A stretch of 64,000 nucleotides of DNA, taken from NCBI GenBank assembly GCA_964036045.1, contig OZ038397.1, positions 25,631,342-25,695,341 of the forward strand, read 5' to 3'. The notes below the pieces were generated by a model. The model was not told the DNA's origin and did no database searches. It worked only from the letters and a program-made list of their open reading frames with translations. Shown here one piece after another: positions 41,274 to 52,400 of this stretch (position 1 is the first letter of the stretch; each line of letters opens with the position of its first letter). A program made the translations under genes and the position numbers. Source of the stretch: Eutreptiella sp. 'Long Island Sound 2002' (lineage: Eukaryota > Euglenozoa > Euglenophyceae > Eutreptiales > Eutreptiaceae).

Positions 41274-41575
41274 CTACTCCATGGGATCGCCGCAGTGGAC
41301 GCAAGCGATGTAGCCCTTCCCCGGCGGGTACCGGGCGGTCGTGGCGCTGAGCGGGGGCGCGCGGTTGTACTGGGGGTCGATGTACGCAATGCGGAACTCG
41401 TCAAGTATCGGGCGGAGCACTGCGTTGACGGGGTCGATGTCCCAGGCCAGGCCCGACAGCGGCAGGCGGCAGAAGTCCTCCGACAGCGCCCCCTCCCACA
41501 GGGGGGCCAGCGGTCAGAACACCACGCGACCGTTCAAGGTCTCCCTGAGCACCACGTCCAGACTGGTCAGGGGAT
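41274..41575 (-). pseudogene. Gene fragment of unknown family
   Basis: One minus-strand frame of about 100 codons with natural composition: DVVLRETLNGRVVF, an in-frame TGA (41514-41516) where Trp would fit, then PLAPLWEGALSEDFCRL, GLAWDIDPVNAVLRPIL, DEFRIAYIDPQYNR and GKGYIACVHCGDP, ending at TAG 41274-41276. Strong third-position GC suggests real coding ancestry. The family is not recognised; it could be a last exon or a degraded retrocopy. Confidence 0.4.
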
Positions 41576-41803
41576 GAGGAGCGGGCGGGGGCTGCAAAAG
41601 GGACCACACCGGAGCACAGGCGTTGCAGTCTGGGGCAGAATTTGCTTCACGCCTGAGCGCGGGGGGGGGGTGTCTGGAACCCAAAATTCCAAAGGTTTGT
41701 GTACCAAACATAGCCCAAATCAATGTTTCCTGTTGTAAATTTCATTTTTTCCCGTCGTGAAATGTGGGTCACAGGGGGGGGGGGGGGTGTTAGCCCCCCC
41801 ACC

Positions 41804-41807
41804 CCAC
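41804..41807. repeat. 4-bp target-site duplication of T2, left
   Basis: CCAC, repeated at 44651-44654. It lies in C-rich sequence, so chance matching is a concern. Confidence 0.45.
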
Positions 41808-42736
41808 TGAAGCATTTTCGGTGGGGGTGATGTCCGTGCGTCCACAGAAAAATCGAAAATCCTTCAACCCATCACCCCAACCTCTCCAAGTACTACATGA
41901 AGTCTATTCCAAACTTCGATTCCATTGGAGTTGCGTAAATGGTCTTGGAATCCTTGCTCACCCCACGGGGAGCGTCCGCGGACACAATCTGGCGTCTATG
42001 GACAAAGAGATGGTATATGTAACATAATAAATGCGTTGACATGTACAATGTATAAGTAATAATTCTATACTATAAAATAGCATAAAAAGGAAGACGAAAT
42101 GAAGGCGACGGCGTCGCCGCCATCAGAAAATCTGACGGCTACGAGGCGTCGCCATCAGGATCTCCACTGAGATCCTGCCCAAACTGGGCCAAACAGTGGT
42201 TTTTGGGCGAAAAACAATGAAATAAAGTGATTTTTGAGCCAAAAAAAATCATTTCACGCGTCTCCCCCCAACGCGTCGCGTAGCCGACACGACGCGTTTC
42301 TGTACCTATTCAACCTACATATGAAAAGCCCCACTGTTGGGCTACGCCATGGGTGTCTGGGCGATTCCTGGAATCGCCTCAGCATTTTTTGAAAAATGCG
42401 TGAACGTGCCACTTTTCGCAAAAATGGACCTTCGCGGAACGCCGCGAAAAGGGTCACGCTATAATCTTTTAGTTCTAAAAACGATAAAACAATAATAAAA
42501 TTGCCTAAAATCTTTAGAAATCGAAGAATAAAACTTCGATCTGGAGCTGCGTCGCGCAGGCGACGACTGTCGTCGCCAGCCCAAAAAGACGTAAAATGAC
42601 GATTTCTGGGGTATTTTACAGAAATCCCACAGGAATCAGGATGCCGTAGCATCAACAGGAAAATTCCTGATCTGGCCTGGCGAAGAGCGCCACAGGCTGG
42701 GCAGCGGGTATGGGTGAAGCACCCCATACCGCTTCA
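41808..42736 (-). repeat. T2 3' LTR (minus orientation)
   Basis: 929 bp. Includes GCGTCGCC/GGCGACG-rich stem-forming segments and a terminal hairpin at 42707-42730. Confidence 0.85.
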
Positions 42737-42747
42737 CCCCCCTCCTT
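42737..42747 (-). promoter_or_regulatory. T2 polypurine tract
   Basis: CCCCCCTCCTT on plus, that is AAGGAGGGGGG on the sense strand, directly beside the LTR and one base different from that of T1. Confidence 0.7.
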
Positions 42748-43721
42748 AGAAGCCTTGCCTATATCCAAAGGAAGGCAAGGCCAGGGAGGCGCTCTGACCC
42801 CTGCAGTGCCCTGGTTTCAACTCTGATTCAGCAGGACAGTGGGGGGGGGGGGGGCTTCGTGAGTAATTTACATGCCACACACATGTAAAAAAAAAATTAA
42901 TTTTTTTTTTGATCTTGAAATATTCATAGGGCAATTGCCCCTCAGGCGACCACACTGGTCCCTGGCACTCCTCGTAGCCTCTGGTGACCAAACCAGGGGC
43001 GCTGCAGGGCCTTCCGCCCTGACTGATGGCGCTTAGGCGCACATATTGGCCCTTTTTCTCCATGGGCATGGAAATCAATAGTTCAATAAATTCGGAAAAA
43101 ATTATTTAGGGTCAAACCCAAGGCAACGACTTCCTCGCGCCTGAATTTAGGGCCATTTCCTGCCCAAGGCGACGAATTCCTCGTGCCTTTTAGGGTCGAT
43201 TCCCAACCCAAGGTGACGAATGAACGCACCTGATTTGGGGGATTTAGGGTCATTTCCTACCCAAGGCGCCCCACGCCTATTTAGGAAGGGACCTCCCGGA
43301 GGGTCAACCAACCCAAGGCGACGAATTAACGCGCCTGATTTGGTTACTGGTGGACGAGCAGCGCCTTCCGCGCAGCATGCTGTCGTCGCTTCAAGGATCA
43401 ACCATCATAGAAGTCCACACCACTTGTCAGGCTGCTGCAGGGTCCAGAATTCCTCAAGACCTCTGCTGGGATCGTCGTTGTCACCGCAGGAGCTCCTGGA
43501 GCTGATCTCAGGGCTGTTGTAGTCGCTGCTGTTGCCTTGGGGGCCAGTCTTGGCCCAGGCGTCCCTTCTTGCACTGTATTTCCACCAGTGCAATACCTTA
43601 GGCTGCAGTCTGTTGCGCTGCGGGAGTTGTCGAAAACCAGGCAGCAGGATACCACCTCAACGTTGTGGGAGCTCATCGACAGGTCCGCCAGTGAACCACG
43701 CGGACAGCGGCAAGACCATTT
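42748..43721 (-). other. T2 internal region, no convincing ORF
   Basis: The longest sense frame (127 codons, about 43398-43781) starts inside the LTR and lacks recognisable features. Contains the degenerate repeat at 43105-43345 and a G-run at 42840-42853. Confidence 0.5.
43105..43345. repeat. Degenerate tandem repeat of about 60 bp, 4 copies
   Basis: Recurring blocks: TTTAGGGTC, CCCAAGGCGACGAATT and CGCGCCTGA. Unit lengths vary by several bases. Confidence 0.6.
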
Positions 43722-44650
43722 TGAAGCATTTTCGGCGGGGGTGATGTCCGTGCGTCCACAGAAAAATCGAAAATCCTTCAACCCATCACCCCAACCTCTC
43801 CAAGTACTACATGAAGTCTATTCCAAACTTCGATTCCATTGGAGTTGCGTAAATGGTCTTGGAATCCTTGCTCACCCCACGGGGAGCGTCCGCGGACACA
43901 ATCTGGCGTCTATGGACAAAGAGATGGTATATGTAACATAATAAATGCGTTGACATGTACAATGTATAAGTAATAATTCTATACTATAAAATAGCATAAA
44001 AAGGAAGACGAAATGAAGGCGACGGCGTCGCCGCCATCAGAAAATCTGACGGCTACGAGGCGTCGCCATCAGGATCTCCACTGAGATCCTGCCCAAACTG
44101 GGCCAAACAGTGGTTTTTGGGCGAAAAACAATGAAATAAAGTACATTTTGAGCCAAAAACACTCATTTTGCGCGTCTCCCCCCAACGCGTCGCGTAGCCG
44201 ACACGACGCGTTTCTGTACCAATTCAACCTACATATGAAAAGCCCCACTGTTGAGCTACGCCATGGGCGTCTGGGCGATTCCTGGAATCGCCTCAGCATT
44301 TTTTGAAAAATGCGTGAACGTGCCACTTTTCGCAAAAATGGACCTTCGCGGAACGCCGCGAAAAGGGTCACGCTATAATCTTTTAGTTCTAAAAACGATA
44401 AAACAATAATAAAATTGCCTAAAATCTTTAGAAATCGAAGAATAAAACTTCGATCTGGAGCTGCGTCGCGCAGGCGACGACTGTCGTCGCCAGCCCAAAA
44501 AGACGTAAAATGACGATTTCAGGGGTATTTTACAGAAATCCCACAGAAATCAGGATGCCGTAGCATCAACAGGAAAATTCCTGATCTGGCCTGGCGAAGA
44601 GCGCCACAGGCTGGGCAGCGGGTATGGGTGAAGCACCCCATACCGCTTCA
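43722..44650 (-). repeat. T2 5' LTR (minus orientation)
   Basis: About 98.6% identical to 41808-42736. Half of the differences cluster near 44,140-44,175. Confidence 0.85.
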
Positions 44651-44654
44651 CCAC

Positions 44655-45837
44655 CGCCCCCCCACCCCCACCCCGGAGATGCTGACTTGTTAGGCAAATC
44701 TCTGGTCTGGAGATTGCTGATACCGGGGGGCCTCAATATGGTCAGGTTGCAATGTCCGCATTAGACTCTGGCCGCAACTGCCCCACGGCTGTCATCGCCT
44801 TCTGTCCATCATGATCCTGGAGGGGGGGGGGGGTGCATCAAGGCCAAACGAGTATGCCAGCCAGCACTTCCGGCGCACGTACCCCGCTTCCCCCCTTGTC
44901 CAGCCATGCTGAAAGTCAGGAAAATGACAGTCAGACAGGCTCCCGTGCTTGGCCATTATATGTCCGGATACGCGGCAGAGCCGCATCCACCAATTGTCCA
45001 AACGCGCTAGAGCCGCGTCCATACTTCAGGTACTGGCGGAGGAGCCGCCAACATGTGTGTGCGCACTTCCTGTGCATCTGCCAGACTGCCTTTTCGGGTT
45101 GGGTCAATTCGCCTTTAGGCCTCCACACCGTGCATGCGGCTCCTATGCTTAGCCATAATCCAACGATGGCCGTCACCCCCGGTATCCCACCGGCAGGAAA
45201 TCACTGTGTCCAGCAAACATGGCAGAGCGGCGGCCCACAAGTGTCCAAATGCGGCGAAGCCGTCGCCATGTGTCCAGCAAAGCGGAGAAGCCGCCATCAT
45301 GTTTGTGTGCACATCCTGTGCATCTGCCCTCCTGCCCTAATGGATAGGGTGCAGCGCCTTAAGGCGATCAGGAATGTTGATTACGAGCCTGGCTGGCTGA
45401 CCCCCCGCATAAGTGTCTTCCAAAGCCGTTGGCGGTCACTGACATCCGTACTGAATCCAGACACGGCGCTCAAAGAACCCCCTCCCAACGAGGCTTCATC
45501 TGATGATGCGCCCCCCCCCCCCCCGACGAGGTCCAACTCTCCTCCGGCAATGAGGCATCACCCGGGATGCTTAAAAACTGCTCCCAGGAGCTTCCCGACC
45601 ACGATGGCACCTCCGAGCGGATAGGACTCAGGCCTAACGCGACCCACTCCGGCTCCCGCTGCCGCCGTCCCTTATCATTGGGATGCTGTTCTCTACCTTC
45701 CTCCGCCGATGCATCAGCTTCATCGTTCCCTCGCAGATTCAAATGAGAGGGGGTCTAGATCAACTTGACGTGTGTACCCACTGTTTGTCGCAATTCCCAA
45801 ATTTCCCACTACAGGTCAGCGTGACCGATTTCCCGTC
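44655..45837. other. Intergenic region with a diverged direct duplication
   Basis: Two related segments (about 44,941-45,092 and 45,142-45,336) share TGTCCAAA, GCGGCGAAGCCG-type and GGAGCCGCC blocks and a terminal TTCCTGTGCATCTGCC or ATCCTGTGCATCTGCC. G/C runs at 44,820-44,831 and 45,511-45,524. The open frame 44833-45624 on plus is not supported as a gene. Confidence 0.45.
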
Positions 45838-45842
45838 CCCGT

Positions 45843-46128
45843 GTTGTGGTTTGTTTCTTGGGAACTCGACTGCACTCCTGTGCCTCTTTGTTTCTCAAAA
45901 TCCGAAATCCAAAATCCCAATCGACAAACCTCGCAGGATCTTTAGACGGGGCACCAATAATAACACAATCTCGAAGACATAAACCCTGTTCAAAGATCGA
46001 AGTATCTTACAGCGCTCATTCACAGTTGGCATTCGATGCTTCTTTATTATTCACAGACTGTCAGCGCGATTGCGACTGCGACTTGCGATTTGCGCGCTGC
46101 TGCGCTGCTGCTGTTCGAAGCCATAACA
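45843..46128 (-). repeat. G2 3' LTR
   Basis: 286 bp, nearly identical to 55645-55930. Differences at CACAGTT/CAGAGTT and GCGCGATT/GCGTCATT. Confidence 0.9.
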
Positions 46129-46141
46129 CTACCCCCCCGTT
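46129..46141 (-). promoter_or_regulatory. G2 polypurine tract
   Basis: AACGGGGGGGTAG on the sense strand, adjacent to the 3' LTR. Confidence 0.65.
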
Positions 46142-46952
46142 GAGACCTCGAAGAGGTCTCACTCACCTGGGCGGGCGTCACAATGTCGAATACAGAGCAG
46201 GCCCAGAGAGAAAAAAATTTTGGGCCTCGACATGTGTTGGCTACAGAAGCATAACAGTGGACCAATCCTGGTCGAAACAGTGGACCAATTCTTGTCGAAG
46301 CAGTGGACCAATCCTGGTCGAAACTCACACACCGAGGTGCAGTCATGGGACACCCGTCGTCAGCGCCTCATTCACACGCCGTGTTCGACTCTGCCACGGC
46401 TGCGGCTCTCGGCGGAAGCTGCAGAAAACAACCTCGCCAGGCACACTGCACGGGCGCTGTACCCGCAGCAAGGCTGTGGGCACGTCGAACCATAACATAC
46501 CATAACATTGGCACAGCTATCGAAGCTGGATGCTCAGCAGACCAACAGGCCTACACATCTGTCAGCTCGACAGGACATATGAAGTCAGTCGATACCATTA
46601 ATGGCATCCAGACTGTCGAATAAGCCATTACTTGGCAGCCAGACTGTCGAATAAGCCATTACTTGGCATCCAGACATGTTGAATCAGCACAGACATGTCG
46701 AATCAGCAGTCCCTGCCCCACGTGAACGTGTACGAACGATCCACCGGAAGTGGACATACTTCATGCACTTCCTTCAGTGTCTCGACGCCAGCCATGAACT
46801 TGAAGGTGTCATGACCCGTCTAGTGTCGACAAATATCGCTGTCGAGAGCACGCTTCTGAATCAGGATACCAGATCGATGGTTCAGCAATCGAAGGTTGGG
46901 ATCACCAGGTCGGTCGTCGACGGGGCACTTGTACTGGAATACGAAGACATGT
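46142..46952 (-). other. G2 3' untranslated region with two short tandem repeats
   Basis: Contains 3 x 23 bp at 46255-46323 (core GTGGACCAATCCTGGTCGAA) and about 2.4 x 31 bp at 46603-46675 (core CCAGACTGTCGAATAAGCC). No ORF supported. Confidence 0.6.
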
Positions 46953-48692
46953 TCACGGGCAAGCGCTCGAAGTTGTCCAGGTCCCAGTGTTTGTGCCCCT
47001 GGTCGAATAGAAGTCCCAGAGGCTCGACGGTTTCCAAACGTCCTCACGCCACAGATCGGCCCGATTGGTGGCCTCGAAGGAGCATCCGTCATGTCGACCA
47101 GTAGTCCATCGATAGGTTTCCTTCGATCCAGTACCAGCGGCCATGCTGTGGTAGAACTGACCAGTTCGCGTATCGACTCGCCACCACGGCGTGTCGGCAA
47201 TCGAAAGTCGTCGTACGACAATGACGGCGCTGATGTCGTCCTTTTCAGGGCCGAGGGCATATCGGTCGACGATCTCAAGCGTGTCGGTTCGAGAAGTTTC
47301 TTCTTGGAGTCGACCGAGCTGTTGATGGACATAGTGGCCATCAGCGAGGGAACTCTGCAGAGCGAATCGAACCGCTTCTGCAGTCACAAGGCTCGAAGCC
47401 GTGTCAACAATGACCGCTTCGAGGACTTGGTCTCGGCAGCTGACCTTGCGTCGATGTGCAGCCTTAAAGTCATCGTGGATCGGTGTGAGGTACTTGAAGA
47501 ACGGAATGTCGAAGTGGTGCTGATAGGCGTTCGACTCAATCGACAAGAACCGGTGATCGAGGGGGTCCGGGTGGAACGCGTCGCTCGCAGGCGAGTCGGT
47601 TTTCTCGATCTCCTCCCGTTCGTCCGTATAGACATCCCTTCGAAACTTGACCGCTCGACGCCAATGCTGTCCATCTTCGTATCCGGCCTGGAAGGGGGAC
47701 ATGAGGTATGTCGAGGTACCCAGGCGTCGAACCAATTCGGGGGCATCCACGAAAGGGAAAAGATTGGCATACTCTTCATTCGATGAGTGAAGGGCAGCAA
47801 CTCGTCGGAGCGCCCTATCGAAGTCGTGGTACCCGAGTCGTCCGGGTCCAGTCTGGTAGATCGTCGCCAACTGGACAAGGTCGATGGGGGCACCTGGTGC
47901 GACGGCGTTGTACGCATAGGGTTCGATCTGTTCTCCGAGTCGAAAGTACTCCTGGAGCTGGACCGCAAGGTCCTGTGTTCGATGTGGAGCGCACCCATAT
48001 CGCTTATACCCAAGTCGAGAGGTGCCTCGAAGGCCGCGCAGTTGGTGTCGGCGAAGAAGCAAATCGACTTTGTACGCAAGGAAGGGGGCTCGATCTTCGA
48101 AGAGCCAGTCGTTCGCCTGGCAAACCTTTTGAAGATCACGGATAACTCCCATAATCGAAACGGCAACGGGAGCTTCTCGTCTCATCCTTTCGTGGGTCCA
48201 GAAGCGTCGATATTTGAAGATCAGGTCGATCCCATCGGCAACGTTTATCAGGTCGTCGACACCCGAGATCTCTCGATGCATGCGGTTGAGTCGAGCAATT
48301 TGACTCGGCAGTGTATGTTCGGTGAGGTCTTGTTGGAATCCCCAATCGAGCTCTTCATCATAATGTCGCCATTTCATGAGGGCCGCTCGAAAGTTTTGAC
48401 AAGCCACTTCGATTTTTGTATACCACTGGTATCCCGGCTTACCACCAAGATTTCCATGCTCATCGAAAGACGTGTCAGGGGCGCTTCGAGCCAGTTCGTA
48501 AGGGAATGGCGCGGTTCGTCCCCAACTGTCGATGCAGATGGTCTTGCCTAACTCGACAATGGCGGCATTTGCCTTCAACACGACTTCATAATGATTCTCG
48601 TTCAGGAACGTGTGCGGTTTTCGAAGACCAGCCATGGTACTCGACGCAATAGTGAGTACCGATGGTTCGAGCTTAGTGTATTTCGTCTTCAT
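46953..48692 (-). CDS. G2 extra ORF B, 579 residues, unknown function
   Basis: Starts at ATG 48692, which overlaps the TGA of ORF A (ATGA). Intact over 1.7 kb, so recently under selection. Composition is that of a normal soluble, charged protein: KPGYQWYTKIEVACQNFRAA, WRHYDEELDWGFQQDL, ISGVDDLINVADGIDLIF, KYRRFWTHERMRR and others. No membrane segment or signal peptide, so not an obvious envelope. No nuclease, protease or RT motif recognised. The C-terminus is Trp/Thr-rich. It occupies the position of env or antisense-type extra ORFs in other gypsy elements but is on the sense strand. Confidence 0.75.
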   Translation of the reverse strand: MKTKYTKLEPSVLTIASSTMAGLRKPHTFLNENHYEVVLKANAAIVELGKTICIDSWGRTAPFPYELARSAPDTSFDEHGNLGGKPGYQWYTKIEVACQNFRAALMKWRHYDEELDWGFQQDLTEHTLPSQIARLNRMHREISGVDDLINVADGIDLIFKYRRFWTHERMRREAPVAVSIMGVIRDLQKVCQANDWLFEDRAPFLAYKVDLLLRRHQLRGLRGTSRLGYKRYGCAPHRTQDLAVQLQEYFRLGEQIEPYAYNAVAPGAPIDLVQLATIYQTGPGRLGYHDFDRALRRVAALHSSNEEYANLFPFVDAPELVRRLGTSTYLMSPFQAGYEDGQHWRRAVKFRRDVYTDEREEIEKTDSPASDAFHPDPLDHRFLSIESNAYQHHFDIPFFKYLTPIHDDFKAAHRRKVSCRDQVLEAVIVDTASSLVTAEAVRFALQSSLADGHYVHQQLGRLQEETSRTDTLEIVDRYALGPEKDDISAVIVVRRLSIADTPWWRVDTRTGQFYHSMAAGTGSKETYRWTTGRHDGCSFEATNRADLWREDVWKPSSLWDFYSTRGTNTGTWTTSSACP

Positions 48693-49423
48693 CGGGTCAT
48701 CCTCATGTGTCCCAAATTGATAGGGTGCTTTAATCCGAACGTTCCCAAGTGTCGAAGTTCGTCGATGGTCTCGATTTCATGATTGTACTGCGGCATGTTA
48801 TAAGGCTGCCACTTCGACTCGGGCACCGGCACAGAATCGTAGCTGGGTGGTGCTGTCGACCGCGCGGGCTCGTAAGGATATTCTTCTTCGTCGTCGGACT
48901 CGAGTGGCCAGGGTTCAGCGTCGTAGTTGTAATAGTCGTCGTAGTTGTCGTCGTGGTAATAGGAGTCGGATTGGTTCGTTCGAGTAGAAGCTTGTGTTTT
49001 CGGGGCATTCGAATGCCAGGATTGGTCGACCCAGTCGTCTTCGACTTTCGGCTCTCCGGTACCCGGATCCTCTCTGGATGACCTTGATGTCCAGGTGTCC
49101 GGCCTCGATGTCCAGGAACTGTCGACCCATCCAGGCGCTCCCTTGCCTCCTTTCGACGGGCCTCCTTTTCCTTTCGAGCTCCCAGCATATGCCGTCTGGC
49201 TGTAGTTCGGCGGTGCGAATGGATCGAGAGGTCGACTCGGACGAGTTGGCGCTGATGCTACCGACAAGCAGCGGCCAGTTGAAGTCGTCCTCGCTGGGGG
49301 TTCGATCGCGTCAACATCGATGACGTTCGACGGTGTCGCTCGAGAAGGCGGAGGTCGAGAGGAGGGCGTCCGGGATGTAGTACCATAGGCGGAGGCTCCG
49401 GTGTTCGACCCGGAACCTCGCAT
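48689..49423 (-). CDS. G2 extra ORF A, 244 residues, Pro/Ser- and Asp/Tyr-rich
   Basis: ATG at 49423, 49 nt after the pol stop. The N-terminal half is Ser/Pro/Thr-rich, then SSKGKGGPSKGGKG, several W-containing repeats (VDSSWTSR, VDQSWHS), an acidic Tyr/Asp cluster (YYHDDNYDDYYNYD) and an acidic Glu patch. Looks disordered. It ends in TGA 48689-48691 within an ATGA overlap with ORF B, suggesting coupled translation. Family unknown. Confidence 0.7.
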   Translation of the reverse strand: MRGSGSNTGASAYGTTSRTPSSRPPPSRATPSNVIDVDAIEPPARTTSTGRCLSVASAPTRPSRPLDPFAPPNYSQTAYAGSSKGKGGPSKGGKGAPGWVDSSWTSRPDTWTSRSSREDPGTGEPKVEDDWVDQSWHSNAPKTQASTRTNQSDSYYHDDNYDDYYNYDAEPWPLESDDEEEYPYEPARSTAPPSYDSVPVPESKWQPYNMPQYNHEIETIDELRHLGTFGLKHPINLGHMRMTR

Positions 49424-49472
49424 GAGTTTTTCGAAAAACCACGCTGCAGAGAAGAGTAAGGGTATTACTCAG

Positions 49473-52400
49473 TTACTCAGGCCGGAGTCGAAGGAACTCA
49501 AGGTACACAGGATCCTCCTCTAGAGCCTTGCTCGACTCCCAAGACCATGTGTCGTCATCCCATTCACAACGGTACAGGAATGTGCGGCGCTTTTTGGATG
49601 CCACTCGACGTCTAGCCACAATCTTGACAAGTCGAGGAGATTCTCCAGTTTTGACAGGGGGCATCGGAAATTCCCACACCGGCTGTCCCTCTCGATGGAC
49701 GTAGGGTTTTATGCTGTCTCGATTGAAAACTCGCAACCCATCGAAGGGGGCAGGGATGTCCAGTTTGACATTCTCGCCCTTGTTCAGTACCTCGAGTATT
49801 TTGTAAGGGCCGCACCAGACATCATCGAGTTTCCCTTTATGTTGATATTCAGGCACCAACACCCACCATCGTTCACCAACTTCAGGCACTCGAACGTGTC
49901 GGTCCATTTGCAGGACCACATGCATCTGACGTCGACGTTCCTCGGCAAGCATTGCACGCACAGAATCGAAGGTACGTTCCGCTCGTTGCATGTAATCATT
50001 CACGGTCGATGGTTCATGTGCATGAGAAGTCATTGGGGGGAAATCCAATGGAAAATGGGGTGTTCGTCCTTCATCTATCTCGAACGGGGATAGTCGAAGA
50101 CTATTGGATGTCAGGTTGTTGAACTGGATTTCGGGGAACAGGAGGTCGACATCCCACTCGTTGTTGCTGAAGATGCCGTGTGTACGCAGGCGCTGGAGGA
50201 TGGACTGATTGCTGCGCTCCGCCAGGCCATTGCCTCGAGGGCGGTTGGCCACTGTTTGATGCATCTCAATCTTGAAGCGCTGGGCCAATTCCTTCCACGC
50301 CTGAGACTCGAACAGCTTGTCTCGGTCAGAAACAATTTGTCGAGGGCATCCTTTCAATCGAATAACCTCACGTAGGAACACATAGATAAGGTCGTCGGCT
50401 GTCATATCCTTGCGACAAGGGATGAACATTCCACGCTTGGAGAATCGGTCGACTACAGTCATGATGGCGTCATGACTCCTTGTGGTCGGCGGCAATCCTG
50501 AAACCCAATCGATGGACACACTGTGCCATTTGGTGTCGGGCACCGGCAATGGTCTTGGCACTCTGGCGGTGTCAACTCGTCTCGATTTCGCCGCTTGACA
50601 GACATCGCAACTTAGTATGTATCGCTTGACATAGTGTCGAAGGTGTGAACATACGTAGTCGCCCTTAATCAGGGCCATGGTTCGAAGGACTCCTGAGTGG
50701 CCATAGAACTCCGACTCGTGATACATAGCCACAATCGACGTAACCAGCGTTCGGGGGACAAGCACACATTTCCCCATCGTCGACAAATGGAAGAATTTGC
50801 CATCATCGAAGGACAACTTGGCATCTCGAAGCTGGTGTCGTGCCGCAGGGCTTCGAATCGCGACTTCGTAGATGTGTTTCGTCCGGGGGTCCTCCCGATA
50901 GGCTGCCGCCCACACAGCTGTCGAAGTCAAGTCTTTGCACTGATAATGTCGATGTACTCGGCGGTGTGTACCCTTAAGACTCGAAGGGTACGGCGTGTTC
51001 GACCCAACCTTCGGCAAGGGGACTGATTGTAACGTGCCGTCGCGGTGACGTCGACAGCGAATCAGTTCCGCCATGGTTGGAGCGTATCGAAGTTCATTGC
51101 CAAAGGTGACTCGAAGGGGGCGATCCATGCTTACATCGGGGAGGTCGTCGGTGTCGATAGACGTGTCTGGCTCATTGCCAGCCTCATCGAGATGCATGTC
51201 TGGTTGGTGTGAATTCTCAGCCATGATCTCGTCCGATGGTGCTGGATCCAGTCTCAGGTCCTCCGGCTCAGCAGTTGTCGCGCTCGACGGTAGCGGCTCC
51301 AGGTTCTCCGGTTCGACAGCGGGTTCAGTGTCGGATTGGAGGGCTGGTTCCGCAAGCTCATCTGCGTCAAGTTCCTTCTCCACGGAGCGTCCGCTTCGTA
51401 GTGAAACGTACAGGTGGTCGTACGGCTGGGGCCACACCTCGTCATGAGAGAATAAGTCTTCGAGTACATGTAGGAACTCATCGACAGGTTCTCCTTCCGC
51501 TGAAGCCCAATCTTCGACCAGGGGGATTGCGAAAGCCCGTGTACGTGTGGCATTTTCGATATCCATCAACTGCCGCGAAGTTAGACGGGAGCAGGCGTCT
51601 GCCGCAGGGTTCTCGAGGCCCGGCACGTACCACAACGCCAGGTTGTATTCCTCGAGGAATTGGGACCATCGTGCTTGTCGTGGTGTCAGCGGTCGAGGAC
51701 AGGTCTTGAGATATCGAAGACTTTCGTGGTCAGTGTGCACGTGCACCTGCTGCGGTCCTCGAAGTAGGTGAAACCATTGTTTCAAGGCTAATACGATGGC
51801 CAACAACTCCTGTTCTCGAATCGGGTACCGAGTTTCGGCAGGCTGCATTTTCCGCGACATGAAGGCAATAGGTCGAAGATGTCCCTTGTACTTCCCATGT
51901 GCACATCGTTGCGCCAGCGTAGCACCCACGCAGTCTTTCGAAGCGTCTGTGTACAGGTGATACGGCTGTTGGGGGTCAATGGCACCGAGATGTGTCGCAC
52001 TGATCATCGCCTGCTTCAGCTTGTCGAAGGAAGCCTGGTGGACGGCTGTCCATTCCCACTCGAAGTCTGCCTTAAACATTGCAGTCAGAGGGGCTGCGAC
52101 AGCTTGGAACCCTTCGACAAACTGCTGGTAAAATCCACATAATCCAATGAACTGTCGAACTTCATGGACCGTAGTTGGTGGAGGCCAACCTCGAATGACC
52201 TTGATCTTTTCGGGGTCCATGTGTACTCCATCTTGGTCGATGATGTATCCGCAGAAGGGCACTCGACTCTGAAAGAATGTGGATTTATCGATGCAGGGGA
52301 AGAGCTGGTGCTTACGGAGTAGTTCATGTACCAGGTCGAGGTGTCGTTGGTGTTCGTCCGCATCCTTCGAGAAGACGAGGATGTCGTCAATGTACACCCA

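Larger units (their letters stand above)
41808..44650 (-). mobile_element. T2, second small LTR element of the T1 family
   Basis: Two 929-bp direct repeats (41808-42736 and 43722-44650, about 13 differences) surround a 985-bp internal region. On the minus strand each LTR starts TGAAGCGGTA, followed at once by a hairpin (GGTATGGGGTG with CACCCATACC), and ends CGAAAATGCTTCA. The T1 LTR has the same plan. A polypurine tract, AAGGAGGGGGG, precedes the minus-strand 3' LTR. No convincing ORF, so it is non-autonomous. Confidence 0.75.

Noticed and set aside
43541-43557. Hairpin GGGCC-AGTCTT-GGCCC in T2 resembling the T1 loop CAGTCTTGTCA
   Set aside because: It lies on the strand opposite to T2 transcription and shares only eight bases; probably coincidence.
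42228-44170. TTTTGGCTCAA on the minus strand of the T2 LTRs, resembling part of the dinoflagellate spliced leader
   Set aside because: Only about 11 bases match, in a T-rich setting, and the second LTR copy diverges around it; not evidence of a spliced-leader gene.
44833-45624. 263-codon plus-strand ORF
   Set aside because: Covers two copies of a noncoding diverged repeat and shows no conserved pattern between them at protein level.
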